Positions 34,638 through 43,129 of a stretch of 64,000 nucleotides of DNA are shown here, piece after piece. The notes under the pieces were generated by a model. The model did no database searches. It saw only the letters and a list, made by a program, of their open reading frames with translations, and was not told where the DNA came from. The number at the start of each line of letters is the position of its first letter. Position 1 is the first letter of the stretch. The position numbers were made by a program, and so were the translations under genes. The DNA is from Chthoniobacter flavus Ellin428 (lineage in GTDB: Bacteria > Verrucomicrobiota > Verrucomicrobiia > Chthoniobacterales > Chthoniobacteraceae), in contig NZ_ABVL01000022.1 in assembly GCF_000173075.1 (NCBI RefSeq), positions 1 to 64,000 of the forward strand, in the 5' to 3' direction.

Positions 34638-36338
34638 ATGAACTTACGATTCACTTCAGTGGCGCGGAGGATCCTCGTCTTCGGTCTCATTACGGGAAGC
34701 GCCTATGCCGCGGGTGCTGGCGGAGCGGGCTTCGGAGGGACAGGTGGCTTGCAGGGGAACGCCAGCGGGATGAATGGCACCGGCGGAGCCAGCGTGACCG
34801 GTGGCACGAGCGCAGGTATGGGCAGTGGTGGTGGGTTTTCCCATTCGTCGGGAGGCGGAGGGAGTTTTTCGCATGGATCAGGGAACAGCGGTTTCTCCAG
34901 CCCGTCCGGCGGGTTTGTCTCGCCTCCCTCCATGCCCGCCCGGGGTGGCTCGAATTTCTCTGGTGGGCGGGTTCCATCCGGACTGGTGAATCCACCCACG
35001 CCGGTCGTCCGCGCTCCGGTCGTCCGCGCTCCGGTCGTCCGCGCCACGGTGGCCGCCGCTGCGGAACTTCCCGCGACGACTCGTTCCGCTGCGGTGATCG
35101 AGCGCCCCGCGTCCGTACCGGTCCAGCCAGGGGCAGGCATCTCCGGGGTCCCCCGCTTTGGGATACCATCGGGCCAGCATTCGACAGGTCCGGCCAGAAG
35201 CACCGTCGAAAGTTTTCTCGGAGTTCCCAGCAGCACGACGACCGGCAGCGCGCCAGCCAATGCCGCTACGCATGCTCCTTCCAACTTCGCCACGCAACGG
35301 CCGGCGGGCCCTCCTCCCGCTCCCGCCCAACGTTCCGATTGGGCCGTGCGCTCGCAGAACCGCAGCCCGCAATGGCAGCAGCGCGTCGAGAGCCGCCACC
35401 TCGCCTGGAGCCAATGGCAGGAGAAAAATCAGGTGCGGCTGGATACCTTCGCGCAGACGCGCGACCAGCGCTGGGCCAGCCTTCAGGCTACGCAGCAGAC
35501 TCAGACTCCGCAGAGTGTGAGCGATCCCCGTTCCATGGTCTCGCAGCAACATCGCCAGGCGACGTGGAACTTCCGCACCGATCGGGCGAATGAAATCCGC
35601 GGCCGGGCGCGGGACTTCTATGATGGCTATTTCGATGACCATTGGTGGGGTCGCGTCCCTTGGGCCTATGGCTACGGCTATCACGGCTTCGGTCATTATC
35701 CGCGCAATCCCTGGTGGTGGTGGCGGCGGGCCAGTTGGGCGGACGTGAGCAGTTTCGTGGATGGGTGCGGGATTTATCCCGCCTATGCCGACTACGGAGA
35801 TAACGTCCTCTACGATGGCGATAACGTCTACGTCGATGGCCAGCCCATGCCCGCCGATCAATACACGGCGCCGATGGAAGATCTCGCGGTGAATGCCCAA
35901 CAGCCACCGCCTCCCACGCCACCTGCGGAAGGACAACCCGCGGAGTGGATGCCGCTCGGCGTGTTCGCCCTGGCGCAGGAGGAAAAGGGCGATCCCATTT
36001 TGTTTCTGCAGCTTTCCGTGAGCCGTGAGGGCACGATCAGCGGAGCGTACTCCAGCACGCTGACGCACGACCAGCGGCCGGTCATCGGCGTGCTCGATAA
36101 AGCGAGCCAGCGGGTGATGTGGCGCATCGGCGCCAATACCGACACGCTCTTCGAAACCACCCTCGCCAATCTCACCCAGGATGTTTCACCGGTGGCCGTT
36201 CACTTCGGCAATACCCACACGCAGACCTGGCTGCTCGTCCGCATGCCCGAGCCGGCGGACGCCGGAGGGCCCGAGGATATCCCCGATGTCAGCCCCACGT
36301 CGCTGCCCTTGGAATCGCCCGCCGCTTCGACGCCATAG
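34638..36338 (+). CDS. Large glycine-rich exported protein, planctomycete/verrucomicrobial surface-protein type (paralog 1)
   Basis: A 566-residue protein. It has a signal peptide (FGLITGSAYAAG), then a Gly/Ser-rich and Pro-rich low-complexity region (residues about 20-220), a Gln/Arg-rich helical part (DWAVRSQNRSPQWQQRVESR, about 235-320), a tyrosine/tryptophan-rich segment (YFDDHWWGRVPWAYGYGY, NPWWWWRRASW) and a conserved C-terminal domain with YDGDNVYVDGQPM and WMPLGVFALAQEEKGDP. Similar proteins in this phylum are often labelled protocadherin-like without real homology. The function is unknown; cell-surface location is inferred. The next gene is a full-length paralog. Confidence 0.82.
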   Translation: MNLRFTSVARRILVFGLITGSAYAAGAGGAGFGGTGGLQGNASGMNGTGGASVTGGTSAGMGSGGGFSHSSGGGGSFSHGSGNSGFSSPSGGFVSPPSMPARGGSNFSGGRVPSGLVNPPTPVVRAPVVRAPVVRATVAAAAELPATTRSAAVIERPASVPVQPGAGISGVPRFGIPSGQHSTGPARSTVESFLGVPSSTTTGSAPANAATHAPSNFATQRPAGPPPAPAQRSDWAVRSQNRSPQWQQRVESRHLAWSQWQEKNQVRLDTFAQTRDQRWASLQATQQTQTPQSVSDPRSMVSQQHRQATWNFRTDRANEIRGRARDFYDGYFDDHWWGRVPWAYGYGYHGFGHYPRNPWWWWRRASWADVSSFVDGCGIYPAYADYGDNVLYDGDNVYVDGQPMPADQYTAPMEDLAVNAQQPPPPTPPAEGQPAEWMPLGVFALAQEEKGDPILFLQLSVSREGTISGAYSSTLTHDQRPVIGVLDKASQRVMWRIGANTDTLFETTLANLTQDVSPVAVHFGNTHTQTWLLVRMPEPADAGGPEDIPDVSPTSLPLESPAASTP

Positions 36339-36347
36339 CGGGCGTCT

Positions 36348-36475
36348 CAGAGACTGTGAAAAAGGGCCCGCGAATTACGCGAATGACACAAATGGAGTGT
36401 TTTTCATTCGCGTCATCTGTGTGATTCGCGGGCCTGAGACCTCACTGGCGATTTCTTTCACAGTCTCTAAGACTT
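36348..36475. repeat. Double-armed inverted repeat between the two paralogs
   Basis: Outer arms CAGAGACTGTGAAA (about 36348-36361) and TTTCACAGTCTCT (about 36456-36468) enclose inner arms GGGCCCGCGAATTACGCGAATGAC and its complement ATTCGCG...GATTCGCGGGCC (36363-36435). It fills the gap between the paralogous genes and could form a long hairpin after the first gene. Confidence 0.75.
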
Positions 36476-36568
36476 TAGTCTTATGGACGCGCCCGCGTGA
36501 CAGCGGGACTATGCACTTCGCCATGGATGGCAACGGGCTCTCCATCGCACACAAGAAAACTGAAGCCC

Positions 36569-38212
36569 ATGAAAATACGCTTCGCTCCCCTGTCGGCGCT
36601 CGCCCTTGCGGGGAGTCTGATTTTTGGGAGTCCCCTCAGCGTGGAAGCGCGTGGGGGAGGGCGCGGAGGAGGTGGAGGTGGTCGTGGCGGTGGTGGTGGC
36701 GGTGGTGGTGGTAGCTTTTCAAGCCCAGCGGCCAGTGGCGGTGGCTTTTCCAGGGGAGGAGATTTTTCGCGTTCTTCCGGCGGAGCGGATTTTTCCCGGC
36801 CGTCCGGCGGCGATGTCTCACGTCCCTCGACATTGCCGTCCCGTGGCGAATCGAACTTCAACGGCGGGCGGGTTCCATCCGCGCCGGTGAACCCGCCTTC
36901 GACGGCGGGGCGGCCATCCATCGCGGGTGGCGCGGCGGAACTTCCCTCCGGCAATCGGCCCAACGCCGGGATCAACCGGCCTGCGTCACTGCCGGCGCAA
37001 CCGGGTGCCGGCATTTCCGGTGTTCCGCGGCCCGGAATGCCGTCCGCACAACGTCCGTCGGCGCCGGCCAGAAACGATGTCGGAAATTTCCTCGGCGTGG
37101 CGGGCGGCGTGGCTGCGGGCAGTGCGCTGGCGAATACCGCCGCGCAACATTCGGCGAATCGGGAGCCCGCGACCCAGCGACCGGCCGGGCCGGCCCTGCG
37201 ACCCGAGCAGCGGGCGGATTGGGCCGCCCGTTCGCAAAATCGAAATCCGCAATGGCAGGAGCGGGTTGAGAATCGGAATACCGCCTGGAACAACTGGCAG
37301 CACAAAAACCAGGAACGGCTGAATAGCTTCCAGCAGACTCGCGACCAGCGTTGGACCAGCCTCGAGACGGCCCAACAAAACCGGCAGAACTGGCGCAATC
37401 AAAACCGCCCGGACTGGCAACAGCATCGCGGGGAGCTGTGGGGCTATCGCGCCGACCGGGCGGATGAAATCCGCGGCCGCGCGCGGGATTATTACGACGG
37501 CTATTTTGATGATCGCTGGTGGGGCCGCTGCACCTGGGGCTATGGCTACGGCTACGTCGGCTTTGGCAATTACCCGGCGAATCCCTGGTGGTGGTGGACT
37601 CCCGCGAAATGGCTCGCCGTGAGGGGTTTCATCAACGGCATCGCCTCCGACCCCTACTACATCGACTACGGGATGAACGTCATCTACGACGACGACACCG
37701 TCTATGTCGATGACCAGCCGGTGCCGGCGTCGCAATACACGGAACCCATGGTGGACCTCGCGGTGAATGCCGGGCAGCCACCTCCGCCCACGCCACCGGC
37801 GGCGGGGCAACCGGCGGAGTGGATGCCCCTCGGTGTCTTCGCGCTCGCGCAGGAGGAAAAGGGCGATCCGATTTTGTTCCTGCAACTTTCGGTCAGCCGC
37901 GAGGGCGTGATGAGCGGGGCCTACTCGAGCACCCTCACGAATGACCAACGCCCCGTGGCGGGGATGGTCGACAAAGCGAGCCAGCGCGTGGTGTGGCGGA
38001 TCGGCGTGAATACGGACACGATCTTCGAGACGAGTCTCGCCAATCTCACCCAGGACGTCTCGCCCGTGGCCATCCATTTCGGAAAGGGCCGGACGCAGAT
38101 CTGGCTGCTCGTCCGCATGCCCGAGCCGGCGCTCGAGGGAAGTCCCGAGGCCATTCCCGAAATCAGCCCCACGCCGCCGCCCCTGAAAGCGCCGGCGGCG
38201 GCATCGAAATAG
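36569..38212 (+). CDS. Large glycine-rich exported surface protein (paralog 2)
   Basis: The ATG at 36569 gives 547 residues with the same architecture as the preceding gene: signal peptide (ALAGSLIFGSPLSVEA), a Gly-rich run of GGGG blocks, a Ser/Pro/Arg-rich region, the ADWAARSQNRNPQWQERVEN helical block, the FDDRWWGRCTWGYGYGY and NPWWWWTPAKW aromatic segments, and the C-terminal WMPLGVFALAQEEKGDP domain, which is nearly identical in both. The N-terminal halves have diverged in low-complexity sequence. This is a recent tandem duplication. Function unknown. Confidence 0.82.
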   Translation: MKIRFAPLSALALAGSLIFGSPLSVEARGGGRGGGGGGRGGGGGGGGGSFSSPAASGGGFSRGGDFSRSSGGADFSRPSGGDVSRPSTLPSRGESNFNGGRVPSAPVNPPSTAGRPSIAGGAAELPSGNRPNAGINRPASLPAQPGAGISGVPRPGMPSAQRPSAPARNDVGNFLGVAGGVAAGSALANTAAQHSANREPATQRPAGPALRPEQRADWAARSQNRNPQWQERVENRNTAWNNWQHKNQERLNSFQQTRDQRWTSLETAQQNRQNWRNQNRPDWQQHRGELWGYRADRADEIRGRARDYYDGYFDDRWWGRCTWGYGYGYVGFGNYPANPWWWWTPAKWLAVRGFINGIASDPYYIDYGMNVIYDDDTVYVDDQPVPASQYTEPMVDLAVNAGQPPPPTPPAAGQPAEWMPLGVFALAQEEKGDPILFLQLSVSREGVMSGAYSSTLTNDQRPVAGMVDKASQRVVWRIGVNTDTIFETSLANLTQDVSPVAIHFGKGRTQIWLLVRMPEPALEGSPEAIPEISPTPPPLKAPAAASK

Positions 38213-38319
38213 CGAAGCACGTCCTCGATCGACGATTGCGTAGCCCGCATAAGACCTTGGTCCGATAGCGGGCAACGCGATCCTTTCCTGATTATTCCAA
38301 AACCAATCGCCCTCTCGAG

Positions 38320-39930
38320 ATGAAAACTCCGCCGCCCACTTCCTTTTCGCTCAGCGCCCATGGTCTCACCGGTCGAGACCGTCTTCCCACAAATCTCCCG
38401 CCCGCCGCGCCCTCTACGAGGGCACGCCCATTCGTTACGAGAAAGAATGCCAGCATCGCCGAGAAAGGGCGGCCCTCGTGGCCTACTCCCGGCGCGAAGA
38501 CTGGCCGTTCGCCCAAGGACAAGCGGGTGGTCGAGCATCCGAATTCGAAGAACGACGTCTGGTGGGGCGCGGTGAATATCCCCCTCGAAAAACAGACCTT
38601 CGATATCAACCGCCAGCGCGCGCTCGATTATCTCAATACCCGCGACACGCTCTATTGTTTCGATGGCTTCGCCGGCTGGGATCCGAAATACCGCATCAAG
38701 GTTCGGGTCATCTGCTCGCGGCCGTATCACGCGCTCTTCATGCACACCATGCTCATCCGCCCGAGCAAGGAAGAGCTGGCCAGTTTCGGCACCCCGGATT
38801 TCGTCATCTACAACGCGGGCGCCTTCCCGGCGAATCGGCTCACCGCCGGGATGGGTTCGACCACGAGCGTCGACCTGAGCATCGAGGACAAGGAACTGAT
38901 CATCCTCGGCACCGAGTACGCCGGCGAAATGAAAAAGGGCGTCTTCACCGTGGCGAACTATCTCGCCCCGAAACGGGGTGTGCTCTCCATGCACTGCTCG
39001 GCGACCGCGGACAAGCAGACCAGTGCCTCGTCGCTCCTCTTCGGCTTGAGCGGCACCGGCAAGACGACCCTCTCCGCCGATCCGAAGCGCCTGCTCATCG
39101 GCGACGATGAACACTGCTGGAGCGACGATGGTATCTTCAACATCGAGGGCGGTTGCTACGCGAAAGCGATCAATCTCACGCCGGAAAGTGAACCCGATAT
39201 TTTCCAAGCCTTGCGCTTCGGCGCGGTGCTGGAAAATGTGGTGCTCGATGAAGGCCACGACGTGGACTACACCGACACGAGCATCACGCAAAACACCCGC
39301 GGCGCGTATCCCATCGAGTTCATTCGCAACGCGAAGATCCCCTGCATGGCCGGGCACCCCACCGATGTGATCTTCCTCACTTGCGATGCTTTCGGCGTAC
39401 TGCCACCGGTGAGCGCGTTGTCGCCGGCGCACGCGATGTATCACTTCATCAGCGGCTACACAGCGAAAGTGGCGGGCACGGAGATGGGTGTGACGGAACC
39501 GCAGGCCACTTTCTCGCCGTGTTTCGGCGGACCCTTCCTCGTCTGGCATCCGAGCAAATACGCCGAGCTGCTTGCGGAAAAGATGCGCAAGCACAAGGCG
39601 CGGGTGTGGCTGGTGAATACCGGGTGGGGCGGCGGTGGCTATGGGACCGGCAAGCGCATCAGCCTGAAGAATACCCGCGCGATCATCGACGCGATCCACA
39701 GCGGGGCCCTGACTACGGCGAAGACGGAGCGCGACCCAGTCTTCGGCTTCGATATCGTCACGGAGGTGCCGGGTGTTCCCGCGGAAATGCTGAAGCCCCG
39801 CGAATCCTGGGCCGACAAAGCAGCCTACGACGCGACCGCGAAGAAACTGGCCGCCCTGTTTCGCAAAAACTTTGAAACCTACGAAACGGGAGCCAGCGCG
39901 GAAGTGAAAGCCGCCGCGCCATTGAATTAA
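38320..39930 (+). CDS. pckA: Phosphoenolpyruvate carboxykinase (ATP), N-terminus scrambled by compensating frameshifts
   Basis: A 536-residue ATP-dependent PEP carboxykinase. Visible are SGAKTGRSPKDK-like substrate binding (here PGAKTGRSPKDKR), the kinase-1a P-loop FGLSGTGKTTLSADP, the metal-site GDDEHCW, and the adenine-binding RISLKNTRAIIDAI. It converts oxaloacetate and ATP to PEP, CO2 and ADP, the entry step of gluconeogenesis. The first 57 codons contain three patches where family-conserved residues are found only in another frame (38372-38386, 38412-38441, 38472-38489), with the frame restored each time. The remainder is normal. It is followed by glycogen-linked genes. Confidence 0.93.
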   Translation: MKTPPPTSFSLSAHGLTGRDRLPTNLPPAAPSTRARPFVTRKNASIAEKGRPSWPTPGAKTGRSPKDKRVVEHPNSKNDVWWGAVNIPLEKQTFDINRQRALDYLNTRDTLYCFDGFAGWDPKYRIKVRVICSRPYHALFMHTMLIRPSKEELASFGTPDFVIYNAGAFPANRLTAGMGSTTSVDLSIEDKELIILGTEYAGEMKKGVFTVANYLAPKRGVLSMHCSATADKQTSASSLLFGLSGTGKTTLSADPKRLLIGDDEHCWSDDGIFNIEGGCYAKAINLTPESEPDIFQALRFGAVLENVVLDEGHDVDYTDTSITQNTRGAYPIEFIRNAKIPCMAGHPTDVIFLTCDAFGVLPPVSALSPAHAMYHFISGYTAKVAGTEMGVTEPQATFSPCFGGPFLVWHPSKYAELLAEKMRKHKARVWLVNTGWGGGGYGTGKRISLKNTRAIIDAIHSGALTTAKTERDPVFGFDIVTEVPGVPAEMLKPRESWADKAAYDATAKKLAALFRKNFETYETGASAEVKAAAPLN

Positions 39931-40011
39931 CCGTCGATGCATTTCACCGAGCCTCACCTGCCGCGTCTCCTCGTGGAGGTAACTGCGCCAAAGATCTGAG
40001 CAGGTGCGGCT

Positions 40012-42144
40012 ATGCGAAATCTCGAAGATCCTTCCGCTGGCCACGCTCTCCGGCTTTGGCCGGGCCAGTGGTCGCCGCTCGGCGCGACCTTCGATGGACA
40101 CGGGGTGAACTTTGCCTTGTTTTCGGAGCACGCGACCAAGGTGGAGCTATGTCTCTTTGATTCCCGGGACGATTCCGTGGAAACCCACCGGCTGACGCTG
40201 CCCGAGAAGACGAACCAGGTCTGGCATGGCTATCTGCCGGAGGCGAGACCGGGACAGGTCTACGGTTACCGGGTGCATGGTCCTTTTGCTCCTGCGCAGG
40301 GGCACCGCTTCGACCCGAGCAAGCTCCTGCTCGATCCTTACGCGAAAGCCATCGCGCGCGATCTTCGCTGGGATGATGCGGTCACCGCCTTCTCCCGGGA
40401 CAGCGCGGCTTTCGCGCCTCTCGCTCGGGTGGTGGATTCCGCGTTTCCGTGGAATGGCGATCGCCCGTTGCGCACCCCGTGGGAGGAGACGTTGATCTAC
40501 GAACTCCACGTCAAAGGGTACACGAAACAACATCCGGAAGTGCCCGCCGATTTGCAGGGGACTTACGCCGGTCTGGCTGCGCCGGCTTCGATCGAGCACC
40601 TGCAAGCTTTGGGAGTGACCGCGGTGGAGTTATTACCGATCCACTATCATATCGACGAACGGTTTCTCGTGGAAAGGCAGCGCACGAATTACTGGGGCTA
40701 CAATACGCTCGGCTTCTTCGCGCCGGATCCGCGCTATGCCGCGAGCGGGTTGCCCGGTGCCGTGTCGGAATTCAAGACGATGGTCCGGCGGCTGCATTCG
40801 GTGGGTATCGAGGTGATTCTCGATGTGGTCTATAACCACACCGCGGAAGGCCCCGAGCAGGGGCCGACGCTGTCCCTGCGCGGCATCGACAACGCGGCCT
40901 ACTACCGGTTGGCGGACGACCGCTCGCGTTATGTCGATTTCAACGGGTGCGGCAATTCGCTCAACGTCGCCCACCCGCGCGCGCTTCAGCTCATCATGGA
41001 TTCGTTGCGCTATTGGGTGATCGAGATGCACGTGGATGGGTTCCGCTTCGATCTCGCCAGTGCGCTGGCGCGCGAACTGTGGGAAGTCGATCGACTCGGC
41101 GCGTTCTTCGATATCATCCATCAGGATCCCGTGCTCTCCGAGGTGAAGCTCATCGCCGAGCCTTGGGACCTTGGCCCGAATGGCTATCAGGTCGGCAACT
41201 TCCCCGTTTTGTGGTCGGAATGGAATGGCCGATACCGGGATTGTGTGCGGCGTTTCTGGAAAGGCGACGGCGGCAAGGTTGGCGAATTCGCTTCGCGCCT
41301 GGCCGGGAGCAGCGACCTGTATTCGCGAGGTGGCCGCAGTCCGAGCGCGAGCGTCAATTTCATTACCGCCCACGATGGCTTTACCCTACGCGACTTGGTG
41401 AGCTATAACTCCAAACACAACGAAGCGAACGGCGAGGACAATCGGGACGGTTCGAATGACAACGATAGCTGGAACTGCGGCGTGGAAGGCCCGACCGAAG
41501 ATGCAGCGATCGGCACGCTACGCGCGCGCCAGCAAAAGAATTTCCTCGCGACGCTCTTTCTTTCCCAAGGCGTGCCGATGCTTCTCGCCGGCGATGAGTT
41601 TGGCCAGACGCAGCAAGGGAATAACAACGCGTATTGCCAGGACTCTCCCATCGCCTGGCTGAACTGGAATCTCTCCGGGGAGCAACGCGCACTGCTGGAA
41701 TTTGCGCGAGAGTTGGTGCGCCTCCGCAAAGCGCAGCCCGTCTTCCGGCGGCGGCACTTCTTCCAGGGCCGGCCGATCCATGGCGAAGACAGCAAGGACA
41801 TTTACTGGTTCAAGCCGGATGGCGTGGAGATGTCCGATGCGGATTGGAACGTCGGTCACGCGCGTTGTCTCGGCATGGGGTTGGTCGGGGAGCAGATCAC
41901 CGAGACCGATCGATGCGGCCGGCGTGTATCGGGCGATAGCTTTGCGATTCTCTTGAACGCGTCTCACGAAGGGGTGTCTTTCCGACTCGGCGCGCGGCAG
42001 CGTGACGTGCGCTGGATTTGCCTATGGGATACCGCGGTCGAGAAAATCGCCGCGCCTGTTTTTAGTCATCAAAGCAGCTTTCCCCTCCAGGCGCGTTCGC
42101 TGGCCATCCTGCGGGCCGAGCCGATCCTGCATTCGGGAACTTAG
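40012..42144 (+). CDS. glgX: Glycogen debranching enzyme (GlgX/isoamylase type)
   Basis: A 710-residue GH13 enzyme, the usual length. It has an N-terminal CBM48 domain (GATFDGHGVNFALFSEHATKV), then the catalytic barrel with DVVYNHTAEG, GFRFDLASAL (nucleophile Asp), LIAEPWDLG (acid/base Glu) and ITAHDGFTLRDLVSYN with NEANGEDNRDG, which is typical of GlgX. The C-terminal beta domain follows. It hydrolyses alpha-1,6 branches of phosphorylase-trimmed glycogen. It lies in a run of plus-strand central-carbon and energy genes, 81 bases after pckA. Confidence 0.95.
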   Translation: MRNLEDPSAGHALRLWPGQWSPLGATFDGHGVNFALFSEHATKVELCLFDSRDDSVETHRLTLPEKTNQVWHGYLPEARPGQVYGYRVHGPFAPAQGHRFDPSKLLLDPYAKAIARDLRWDDAVTAFSRDSAAFAPLARVVDSAFPWNGDRPLRTPWEETLIYELHVKGYTKQHPEVPADLQGTYAGLAAPASIEHLQALGVTAVELLPIHYHIDERFLVERQRTNYWGYNTLGFFAPDPRYAASGLPGAVSEFKTMVRRLHSVGIEVILDVVYNHTAEGPEQGPTLSLRGIDNAAYYRLADDRSRYVDFNGCGNSLNVAHPRALQLIMDSLRYWVIEMHVDGFRFDLASALARELWEVDRLGAFFDIIHQDPVLSEVKLIAEPWDLGPNGYQVGNFPVLWSEWNGRYRDCVRRFWKGDGGKVGEFASRLAGSSDLYSRGGRSPSASVNFITAHDGFTLRDLVSYNSKHNEANGEDNRDGSNDNDSWNCGVEGPTEDAAIGTLRARQQKNFLATLFLSQGVPMLLAGDEFGQTQQGNNNAYCQDSPIAWLNWNLSGEQRALLEFARELVRLRKAQPVFRRRHFFQGRPIHGEDSKDIYWFKPDGVEMSDADWNVGHARCLGMGLVGEQITETDRCGRRVSGDSFAILLNASHEGVSFRLGARQRDVRWICLWDTAVEKIAAPVFSHQSSFPLQARSLAILRAEPILHSGT

Positions 42145-42223
42145 ACCAATGCCTCCTTTCTCGTGTCGCCAACGAAAGCGTTTCCATTCAAACTAACCCC
42201 GCTCGTCTCCCTCCTCCCCTCTT

Positions 42224-43129
42224 ATGAAGACACAAAAAGTCATCGAAGCCGCGCATAAACTCTCGAAACCTTACCGCGTCACGAATGGGAAAAAGTTCCG
42301 GCTCAAGGACGTCGATCCTGGTGATACCGGGGATTTGAAATCCGACGATAAGACACGCGCCAAGGAAGCACTGCAGAACGGCGTCGACGCGCTCGCGGAG
42401 TTACAAGACATGCTCTACGCCCAGGATCGCTGGTCGTTGCTCCTCATCTTTCAGGCGATGGATGCCGCGGGCAAGGACGGCACGATCAAGCACGTGATGT
42501 CGGGCATCAACCCGCAGGGTTGCCAGGTGTCGTCCTTCAAGTCGCCATCCAGCAACGATCTCGATCACGACTATCTGTGGCGTTGTGTGAAGGAACTTCC
42601 GGAGCGTGGGCGCATCGGCATTTTCAATCGCAGTTACTACGAGGAGACGCTGGTCGTTCGCGTGCACCCGGAATTTCTCGCCGGCCAGAAGCTTCCGGCC
42701 GAATGCGTGACGAAATCCATCTGGGATGATCGCTTCCAGGACATCCGGAGTTTCGAACGTTATCTCACACGCAATGGCACCATCGTGCGGAAATTCTTCC
42801 TCCACGTCTCAAAGGAAGAGCAGCAGAAGCGCTTTCTCGAGCGGCTCGATAACCCGGATAAGAACTGGAAGTTTTCCGCGAACGATGCCAAGGAGCGCGG
42901 TTTTTGGAAGGATTACATGCACGCTTATGAGGAGACGATTCGCGAGACGACGACGGAGCATTCGCCGTGGTACGTGGTGCCGGCGGATAACAAATGGTTC
43001 ACGCGTGTAGTGGTGGCCGCGGCAATCATCGATGCCATGGCCTCGATGAACTTGCACTACCCGAAAGTCAGCTCCGCGAAACGCAAAGAGCTCGCCGTCG
43101 CGAAGGAGGCCTTACTTGGACACAAATGA
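42224..43129 (+). CDS. ppk2: Polyphosphate kinase 2 family protein
   Basis: A 301-residue PPK2. Walker A is AMDAAGKDGTIKH, the lid/Walker B region IFNRSYYEETLVVRVHP, and the polyphosphate-binding basic helix follows. These enzymes transfer phosphate between polyphosphate and nucleoside mono- or diphosphates. The subclass (AMP, ADP or both) cannot be fixed by eye; single-domain length fits class I or III. Its stop overlaps the SulP start (ATGA at 43126-43129), so the kinase and the transporter are co-translated. Confidence 0.93.
   Translation: MKTQKVIEAAHKLSKPYRVTNGKKFRLKDVDPGDTGDLKSDDKTRAKEALQNGVDALAELQDMLYAQDRWSLLLIFQAMDAAGKDGTIKHVMSGINPQGCQVSSFKSPSSNDLDHDYLWRCVKELPERGRIGIFNRSYYEETLVVRVHPEFLAGQKLPAECVTKSIWDDRFQDIRSFERYLTRNGTIVRKFFLHVSKEEQQKRFLERLDNPDKNWKFSANDAKERGFWKDYMHAYEETIRETTTEHSPWYVVPADNKWFTRVVVAAAIIDAMASMNLHYPKVSSAKRKELAVAKEALLGHK

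Noticed and set aside
37921..40131. Minus-strand frame of about 736 codons opposite pckA
   Set aside because: pckA motifs on the plus strand are unambiguous; the antisense product has no recognisable domain.
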